DNA from: PVC group bacterium
GTDB taxonomy: Bacteria > Verrucomicrobiota > Kiritimatiellia > UBA8416
Direction: 5' to 3'
Assembly: GCA_003567005.1 (NCBI GenBank)
Contig: PXBF01000133.1
Span: forward strand, 1 to 34,999
Length of the DNA: 34,999 nucleotides
Made by a program: the position numbers and the translations under genes. The notes under the pieces are model-generated. The model worked only from the letters and a program-made list of their open reading frames with translations. It did not search any database and was not told where the DNA came from. Shown piece by piece: positions 8,560-16,900 of the stretch. Numbering within the stretch: position 1 is the first letter of the stretch; each line of letters opens with the position of its first letter.

Positions 8560-9731
8560 TTACAACGGCCACCATACTCCACCGCCTACGCCTTTGCACG
8601 CTTCTCACCATGGGGGCGCTCGCCGTGATGGGAGGCGGTCTCATGGCACCGGCACTGCCTGCCCTGATTGAACCCTTCGGCGTCAAATCGGGATCCGTGG
8701 GACTCGTATTGAGCATGTACACGCTGTCCGCGGCAATCACATTACCCTTCACCGGACTACTGCTGGACGTAATCGGGCGCAAACCCGTTGGAATGGCATG
8801 CCTTCTCATCGATGGCGTGTTTGGCATACTGTGCACGATCGCCCCCAACTTCGGCACGCTCCTGGTCTTTCGGTTTATGCAGGGCATCGGCATCGCGGGC
8901 TTGATTCCCGTATCCATGACCATTATCGGCGATTGGTATCATGGTGAACAACGCCTCCACATTATGGGATATCTCAGCGCGACAATCGCTATTGCAGCCG
9001 TCTTTATTCCCGCTCTAGGTGGGTTTCTTGCGGAGCTCGATTGGCGCTATCCATTTTATGTCTATGGTCTCTCACCGCTCCTGGTGATTCCTTTCGGACT
9101 ATTGCTCCCCGAAACGGCACCGCAGAGAGGTGTTATCCAGCCCATTCAATACCTGCTAAAGCTCAAGTCCGCCATCGTCCTCCACGAAGTTCGCGCAGTC
9201 TTCCTGCATGCATTCGGCACCTACTTTCTCTTGTATGCGTTTATCACATTCATGCCACTGCACTTGGCCGCACGCTTCGGCTACGGGGTTTGGGTCTCGG
9301 GCGTTGCCATCTCACTGAACGCGCTAATCAGCGCCTTCGTCAGTGCGCAAGCAGTCAAGATGCAGCGTTTATTCGGACACGGACGCACGCTTTTTTGTGG
9401 CTATGCGACCCTTGGACTCAGCTTGGGACTCCTCCCCTTCTGGCCGGGATTTGCAGGTGTATCAGTCAGCCTGCTCCTGTTCGGTACCGGCATGGGCATT
9501 CTCCAACCCGCCATCTTCAATCGCTCCACCACAGCGGGCCCCATCGCATTGACGGGCGCTATCGTTGCCCTTTTCGGTACCTTCAAGTTTATCGGGATGA
9601 CTTCCGCCCCCTTTATGCTGCGATTCGTTTTCGACATAGCCAACATGACAAGTACGTTCCTCATCGCTGGCATTACCGCTGGCATATGGGGACTGTGTGC
9701 AATCGGAAAGGAAACAGAAAAGCCCCGCTAA
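8556..9731 (+). CDS. MFS transporter, 12-TM type
   Basis: The 391-aa hydrophobic protein has about 12 membrane segments and the MFS motif-A loop GLLLDVIGRK at about residues 67-76, between TM2 and TM3. I chose ATG 8556, which overlaps the upstream phosphatase stop as ATGA; an in-frame TTG sits at 8550. Motif content suggests a drug/metabolite:H+ antiporter-like member, but the substrate is not predictable. Coupling to a HAD phosphatase may mean a phosphorylated precursor is dephosphorylated and its product exported or imported. The stop codon lies in the loop of the terminator hairpin. Confidence 0.9.
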   Translation: MITTATILHRLRLCTLLTMGALAVMGGGLMAPALPALIEPFGVKSGSVGLVLSMYTLSAAITLPFTGLLLDVIGRKPVGMACLLIDGVFGILCTIAPNFGTLLVFRFMQGIGIAGLIPVSMTIIGDWYHGEQRLHIMGYLSATIAIAAVFIPALGGFLAELDWRYPFYVYGLSPLLVIPFGLLLPETAPQRGVIQPIQYLLKLKSAIVLHEVRAVFLHAFGTYFLLYAFITFMPLHLAARFGYGVWVSGVAISLNALISAFVSAQAVKMQRLFGHGRTLFCGYATLGLSLGLLPFWPGFAGVSVSLLLFGTGMGILQPAIFNRSTTAGPIALTGAIVALFGTFKFIGMTSAPFMLRFVFDIANMTSTFLIAGITAGIWGLCAIGKETEKPR

Positions 9732-9750
9732 AAAAATGCGGGGCTTTTCT
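9716..9750 (+). terminator. Strong hairpin terminator with the MFS stop codon in its loop
   Basis: AGAAAAGCCCCGC (9716-9728) pairs perfectly over 13 bp with GCGGGGCTTTTCT (9738-9750), with a 9-base loop. The right arm supplies a U-tract (TTTT) directly after the GC core. The MFS TAA (9729-9731) lies in the loop. The A-rich left arm means it could also work for minus-strand transcripts arriving from the barrel gene that ends at 9840. Confidence 0.85.
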
Positions 9751-9839
9751 GGATGGAAACGATCATTGTTTTTTTTGGCGGGACCATACGGACGATTTGC
9801 TTGCAGCGTTTCCGCCAATCCCGCCATGCAGAAACAGAA

Positions 9840-10634
9840 TCAAAAGGTTAAGCGACCTCCGGCACTGGCCCATACCTCATCGATATGTGCGACTTCAGCA
9901 TACAGGGAAAACCGCTCCACCACATGCAACAGCAAACCACCAGCAACAGCCAAATCCGTACTCGTTTCGGTTTCGGAGTCACTCATCCGGGACTGCCCTT
10001 GCGCTGCCAACATCTGCGAAACGAATGCATCCTCCGACGTAACCCGTGCCGACATATCCATCTCTAGACGGGTATGACTGACTCCTCCGAATCCATAAAC
10101 GGAAACGGTCGGATTGATGGCATAGCTACCCAACAAACCTATGTTCATGCTCAGCAAGTCCACATCGATATCACCATCAATATGAATCATCGTCGCGCCC
10201 CCACCGGGCGTACCTACGATTTCGCTTTCGCGTATACTATCTTCCAAGCGAGCATATCCGAGTGAGCCGCGCAGTCCCAAATCAAACGGCAAATCAAGGG
10301 GTAATGTATACAATGCGCCTATTTGCAGATAAGGTTCATTATCGAAATCAAAGTCGGGAGCATCAGGGTCATCATCCATATCAACATCGACATCAATCAA
10401 GCCAAACCCACCGAACAACTGCAAGCCGTCCATTACACCGTAACTAAACCGCCCACCTAGCATCAATACATCTACTTCTCCATCACTATCCGGCAATTCC
10501 CCTATGGTCAAACCGCCAGTGATTTGCATATCTCCCTGATAAACAGCCGCTTCTTGCGCATACGGCAATCCTAGGACCGCCCAGCCAGGGGATGCAAAAG
10601 CAACAAGCAAGAGACTCGTCACGAATACTTTCAT
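9840..10634 (-). CDS. Small outer-membrane beta-barrel protein
   Basis: The 264-aa protein has a signal peptide (MKVFVTSLLLVAFASPGWA). I chose ATG 10634 because AAAGG lies eight bases upstream and falls inside the longer frame from 10649. The mature part alternates hydrophobic/polar residues in short strands (for example QLFGGFGLI, FSLYAEVAH) with Gly-rich turns and ends in Phe (GGRLTF), the usual recognition end for the BAM machinery. An acidic segment at residues 81-100 carries about ten Asp and could bind divalent cations. It resembles OmpA-like/porin-family 8- to 12-stranded barrels. A typical promoter lies at 10729-10757. Ligand is unknown. Confidence 0.82.
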   Translation of the reverse strand: MKVFVTSLLLVAFASPGWAVLGLPYAQEAAVYQGDMQITGGLTIGELPDSDGEVDVLMLGGRFSYGVMDGLQLFGGFGLIDVDVDMDDDPDAPDFDFDNEPYLQIGALYTLPLDLPFDLGLRGSLGYARLEDSIRESEIVGTPGGGATMIHIDGDIDVDLLSMNIGLLGSYAINPTVSVYGFGGVSHTRLEMDMSARVTSEDAFVSQMLAAQGQSRMSDSETETSTDLAVAGGLLLHVVERFSLYAEVAHIDEVWASAGGRLTF

Positions 10635-10728
10635 TTCAACACCTTTCATGATGTAAAAATACCTTTTCAGACGGCGCAGGCCCCCGCCCGCTACGAACCA
10701 GTCTGATGGGGCTTACCCAATAGCAGAG

Positions 10729-10757
10729 ATATAACAAATGTGTAAACATTGTGTCAA
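10729..10757 (-). promoter_or_regulatory. Sigma70-type promoter for the beta-barrel gene
   Basis: On the minus strand a consensus -35 TTGACA (10757-10752) is followed after exactly 17 bases by TTATAT (10734-10729). Transcription would start near 10722, leaving a 5' leader of nearly 90 bases before the ATG at 10634. This is the clearest promoter in the window. Confidence 0.75.
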
Positions 10758-10925
10758 CCGCCCCCGATTTTTCTTTCCATTACAAACAAAAGCAAAAGCG
10801 GATGCGTATGAAGCATGCATGTACCCCCATTCGGTATGCATGAGATCCTATTGCCCATATACCGCTCTATGCAGATACCCACACCCTGCTTGTTTTGTTA
10901 GATGTAAGCGGCCACAAAACGCCAC

Positions 10926-13900
10926 TTACGGAAGCTCTACCTGTATGCGGTAAAACACCCGCTCATCTGCATTGTCCACAAATGCGCCATTGCCACCAGG
11001 GACACCCTGCATCCCTGGCACAATTTCCCAATCGAAAAGATCGGAACTGCGCCAAAGTGTGTACAGCCGATCATCGCGATCCGGTTCAAAGCTCACCGAA
11101 ACACCATCCTCCGTAAATGCAAGGTTCATGACAAACCGCGACGTTGCATTGGTTGGATTCGTCCCTGCGATGAACTCCTCGCGCAAGGTCATACCCTTGC
11201 CAAGATGATCCGTATCTTCCAGGTCCGCCCAGGTTTGCCCCGCTTCGCGCTCCAGTCCATGCTGGCTGAACCAGTCGATGTCCACGCCGCCTGCCGATGC
11301 AAAATAGGCCGTAACCGTCAGATTACTCTGCACGTTCTCGTCAACACGCGGATTGTCCGTGCGGCCATCGCTCCAGCGCGCAAAGACCGCACCAGCCTCC
11401 GCCTCGGCATACACTTCACTGCCATCCTCTCCGTGTGCTACTGTCTGCGAAGCAGGGCCGTCAATGCTACCGCCTGCGCCGGACATATAGGTAAGCGTGT
11501 ATTCGATGACGGCAAAGTTGGCGGTCACATCGCGATCAGCGGACATGACGATTGAAGCTGGGTTCTCCGAGCCCGAAAGATGACCGGACCAGTTGACAAA
11601 GGAATAGCCCTCATCTGGAACAGCGGTTAGTTGAACCGTTTCCCCATTGTCGTAGGTCGGTTTGTCGGGTTCGGTCTCAATATGGCCATTAACGGCAGTC
11701 AAATTCAACGTCCGCTGAATCGGGCCGAAATAAGCGATGACGTGCTTGTCGGCGTCCATCACCACCTGCATTGGCGAAACGTCACCTTCCAGGTCTCCCC
11801 CCCACTCCAGGAACACATAGCCCGAGGATGGGTTGGCGGTAAGCGTAACGGTAGTACCGGCGTTGTATGTCGGGCCTGTCGGGTTCCACCCGATGGTTCC
11901 ATTTTCAGATTCGCGGGTCAGTGTGAACTGCCGCCAATCGACCAAGAAGCTGTAGGTCTGCGGCTCTGTCGAGGTGTTATGCGCGACAAGATAGTAAGTA
12001 CGTGGACGCAGATTTGTCCCGAAGCTCGCCGTGCGGGTCGAGTTGGCCGAACCGTTACTCCGCCAGAGGTCTGATGTGCCCATGCGCGGCACGAAGTTCT
12101 CGCGCAGATAGACCTGCACCGAGCCCGCATGCTCGGACGTATGGCGCCAACGCGTCGCTTCGGCGGGAGAATTGACCCGCCACGTGCGGACTTCGCCGGG
12201 GGCGAGTTCTACGGAGTCACCTCCGCCGGTAGCACTCACGGTGTCGATTTGTCCGTAGATATTCTCCAAGGTCTCCACACCGATATTGGATTCAACCGAG
12301 AAGACGGCATCCGCAGAAGCCCGGAATCCGAGGTAGTAGGTTTTGCCGGGGCGCAGGTCCCGTCCATCGATCACGTAGTCACCCGATGTCGTGTAACGGG
12401 AGTAGTTCCCCGGATTCAAGGAATCAGACGACCAATCCCGCAAGTTGGCAGCCTGATTCAGGTTGCGTTCCCATTGCCCCGGGGGAATCGTATCGCGGAT
12501 GCTCAGCATAACGCCACCCTGTGCCACATCAAATGAGACGGTCCATTCGAGCGGCATGTCGCTTTCATGCTCCGGCATGTGCACCCGGTAGTAGCGCCAA
12601 TCGGTATTGGCTAAGGTCTGTCCAGTATATCCACCGCCATCCAAGGCAAGTTCCTGCACTCGCGTTTCAGCATGGTGCGAGAGCCGCAACCGGTAACGGG
12701 CATTGCCTGTGCCGGCAGCCACCACTTTGATGTACCAGAGGCCGGGCTGGAGCTCGGTCTCGTCACGCACATCGGCAGGCACCCACGACCCGTATTCGGT
12801 CGCAGTGGTACCGTCGAGTCGATGCAGGTACATAAAGTCGCCACCTTGCCACTCCATTCGCCCCAGCGCTCGGTGATCGCGCGACGGCAACAGTGCCGGG
12901 CGAATGTATAGATCGGGATTGCCACCAATCGCTTCCAGCACGGTGCGCAGGAGAGCGCCATTGCCCTCCGGCACCTCAATGGCATAGAGGTGATTCCGCC
13001 CCGACGCCAGATCGATGCCTTGGTCACCCGAGAGCGGATCGCCATGCTCATCGATGCCGCTGTCGCCAAACCAGGCATCGGTCATGCCGGGCGCGGTGCT
13101 CGATTCTCCTTTAGATGGCATGGTCCAGACGCGTTGCATGCTATCCTGCGTGATCAGCGTCGAATCAAGGGCCACCTCGGTATCCGTTACGCCCTGGACT
13201 TCCACATACCAAATACCAGGCGTCAGCAGCGGCGGCACAACCAGCGTCGAAGGTGTTTGCCACGACGTCTGTCCGGTATTCGAAGAGCCGCTCGGTAATT
13301 GATCCTGGCGTACGCGCAGTTGCGCCGAACCGGAAACATGGTTCAACGCAAGCTTCCAACCAAGGACGTCTTCCCCATCCCATTCGTCGGGCACATCGAT
13401 CTGGAAAAAGCGACTTTGGCCGGGCACGAGCGATATGGGTGTACTGACAGAGCCGGGGCCATCTGGTTCAATGCTGATCAGGGCCACCGTTTCAATCTGC
13501 AGGGTATAGGATCCTGGCGCGGGGTTGGCAGAAGGCAAGGCGCCATGGAACACGCCAACCGAAAAATCACCAGGCGACGGCTGTGTTACCGTGAGGATCG
13601 ATTCGTGGGTACCAACGTCAGTCTGATGGGCATTGGAAATGCCATAGGCTTCGTATGAATAGGCGCTAATGATGTAGCGCAACCGTTGACGAAGGATCGC
13701 ATCGGCGCTTAGTCCAATACGCGGAGCACCTAAACGGTCTTTTAGCCGCACCTCCAATGCCAAAACGTCTTCCGGCACCGTGAAGCGATAGAGCTTCACC
13801 TCACCGCCTTCATAGGAATCCGCCAGTGATGTTACGCCGGCAACGGGTATGAGTCCAAAGTCATGGACCGGCGCCTCTCCAATACTTTGTAGCGTGAAAT

Positions 13901-16900
13901 CAACCGAGTTAGTGCCAATACGAGACCAAGCGCTTGGGTTCTGCCCTTCGGAGACAACCAGCACATAGTAGCGGCCTGCACGAATAGTGTCTTCGCCTGC
14001 ACGAGGCAGATGGACGAAGAACTCACCACCATCGCGGCGCAGTCGGGTCTGCTCCTGCCCATCCAGGGGATCTGAAGGATCCCACCACGAATCACCATGT
14101 GCTTTGGAGTTCGGCAGGACATCCTTACGGATGTACAGTTGGGCTTCGTGTCCTTCGGGTAGATCGAGCCGCAATTTATGGCTCGGGGTGTTCGACGGTA
14201 TATTGACAGCAAAGAAAGCAATGTCACGGGCGGCGAGCGTATCAGTGACTGCATCTCCACCGAATGTCAGCGGCTGGACTTCATGCCCGAGTCCACTACC
14301 GACTTCGCCCACTGTGCGGCTGCTAAAGGTGAACGAAACTGGGTCGCTTCCCGCTGTGTTTCGCACCCCAACAAAGTAGGTCCCGGGCTCAAGTGGCTGC
14401 CCCATACCGAAACCCAGCACGAGACTTTCATATTGCTGGCTGCCATCTGCGGACTGAGAACGCCCAGTCCAGTCATGACTGTTCTCATCGATCTGCAACC
14501 CCGATGCCCAGGACGTCTGACGAGCAAATCTCGAGGCACCGTGGAGCGGGAATCCCGGTGCGCCAACTTCGGGGGGTTCGTCGCGTCGAATATAAACGTG
14601 CGGTCGTGCCCCGGTCACATCGTCTAGACGTACTTCCCAGCCGAGCACCTCTTCTCCTTCGATCTCGGCGGGCATCTCGACGCGGTAGTATTGCCAGGCC
14701 CCTGCTTGAAGGTCCTCAACGCTTTCGCTGTAACACGCCGCTGGGATCTCTGTGGCACCGACAGTGCTCACCGTCAACGTATAGGAGCCTTCCAAAGGCG
14801 TCGTTCCTCTATGAAACACGCCAATCGAGTAGTCTCCAGCGGGCGGATTGGGCACAGTCAAGGTCGTATCATGTGTACCAAAATGCGTCTCGCGGGCATT
14901 CGCCAGACCGTAGATGTTGTAGGTCCAACCGCTGGCAGTGAAGAACAACTGCTGGCGCAAAATGGGGCCGGCGTTCAGAGCCAAGCGTGGGGCACCGACT
15001 CGGTCTTCCAGCCTCACCTCTACCGCCAGCACTTCTTCCGGCACCGTGAAGCGATAGAGCTTCACTTCGCCGCCTTCGTATCCGTCAGCCAACGTTGTTT
15101 CTCCGGCAACCGGCAAGAGTCCCAAATCATGCACGGGCGCGACACCGAGGCTCTGCAAGGTGAAATCAACCGAGTTTGTGCCGATACGGTTTGAATGCGT
15201 CGGGTTTTGCCCTTCGGATACGACTAGCAAGTAATAACGCCCGGCGCGAATGGTGTCTTCGCCAGCGCGGGGCAGATGAATAAAAAATTCACCACCAGCG
15301 CGCCGCAATCGCGTCTGTTGACGGTTTACCACCAGCGGATCCGAAGGATCATACCAGTCCTCCCCGCCTGCCTTGGAGTTGGGCAGGAAATCTTTGCGAA
15401 TGTACATTTGCGCCTCATGCCCTTCGGGCAAATCAAGTCGCAATTTATGGCTCGGGGTGTTCGACGGTATATTGACAGCAAAGAAAGCAATGTCACGGGC
15501 GGCGAGCGTATCAGTGACTGCATCTCCACCGAATGTCAGCGGCTGGACTTCATACCCGAGCCCACTATCGGCCTCGCCCACCGCTCGACTACTAAACGTA
15601 AAGGACGTGGGAACATTTTCCGTGGTATTGCGTACCCCCACATAGTAGGTTCCCGGCTCGAGCGGTTGCCCCATGCCGAAGCCCAGCACAAGACTCTCAT
15701 ATTGCTGGCTGCCATCGGGGGAGTACTGACGCCCGGTCCAGTCGTGACTACTCTCGTCCACCTGAGCTCCCGATTCCCAGACTGTCTGACGGGCGAATCC
15801 GGGAGATGGCAGGCTCGGGGCTCCCCCTGCGGGCGGTTCGTCGCGGCGAATGTAAATGTGGGGACGTGCACCCGCCACGTCGGACAAACGCACTTCCCAG
15901 CCGAGCACCTCTTCACCTTCGATTTCTGCGGGTATCTCGACGCGGTAGTACAGCCAGCCACCCGGATCAAGATTGTGCACCGTGTCGCTATAGCTAGCGG
16001 CAGGAATAGATGTAGCCCCGACGGTTCTCACCTGGAGCGTATAGGATCCTTCTTCCGGATTCCCCGACGCACCATGGAACACGGCCAGCGAAAATTCACC
16101 CGCAGGGGGATCGGAAACAACCATGACGTTGTCATGCGTGCCGTAGTGTGTTTCCCGGGCATTCGCAAGACCATAAATACTCGTTCCACCCGATCGGAAT
16201 AATCGCTGCCGCAGAATGGGCCCGGCGTTCAAGGCCAGCCGTGGCGCCCCGACACGATTTTCCAGTTGCACTTCAACGGCAAGCACATCCTCGGGCACGG
16301 TAAAGCGGTAAAGTTTGACCTCGCCCCCTTCGTATGCATCGTCTATTTCCGTCTCGCCCATAATCGGCAGAAGCCCCAAATCATGAACAGGTGCGACTCC
16401 CATACTTTGCAGCGTGAAATCAACCGATCCCGTACCGATTCGGCTGGAACTCGCCGGATTTTGCCCTTCGGAAACGACCATAACATAGTAACGTCCGGCG
16501 CGAATACTGTCTTCGCCAGCACGCGGAAGATGGACAAAGAACTCGCCGCCGTCGCGGCGAAGACGGGTCTGTTGTCGATTCCCCAGCGAATCAGACGGGT
16601 CAGACCAGACCTCTGACGAGGCCCGCGAGTTAGGCAGAAAATCCTTGCGGATATATAGTTGCGCCTCGTGCCCTTCAGGCAGCTCAAGTCGCAGTTTATG
16701 GCTGGGCGTGTTCGAGGGGATGTCTACAGCATAGAAGGCGACATCGCGGGCCTCGAGGGTGCCTGCAACCGACGATCCACCGAATCCCAGCGGCTGAACC
16801 TCATAACCCAGTCCACTGCTGGCATCACCAACTGCCCGACTGGTCCATGTGAAGGTCGAGTTGTCGCTATTGGAGGTGTTAAAGATACCAACATAGTAGG

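Noticed and set aside
9041..10042. 333-codon plus-strand frame across the MFS gene and the terminator
   Set aside because: It runs in another frame of the MFS gene and crosses a strong terminator into the antisense of the barrel gene; its composition is His/Arg/Pro-rich, as in shadow frames.
14170..15553. Possible insertion sequence or CRISPR-like repeat because of the 115-bp identity
   Set aside because: The repeats lie in the same reading frame within homologous protein blocks, occur only twice with 1.27-kb spacing, and have no transposase or spacer organisation.
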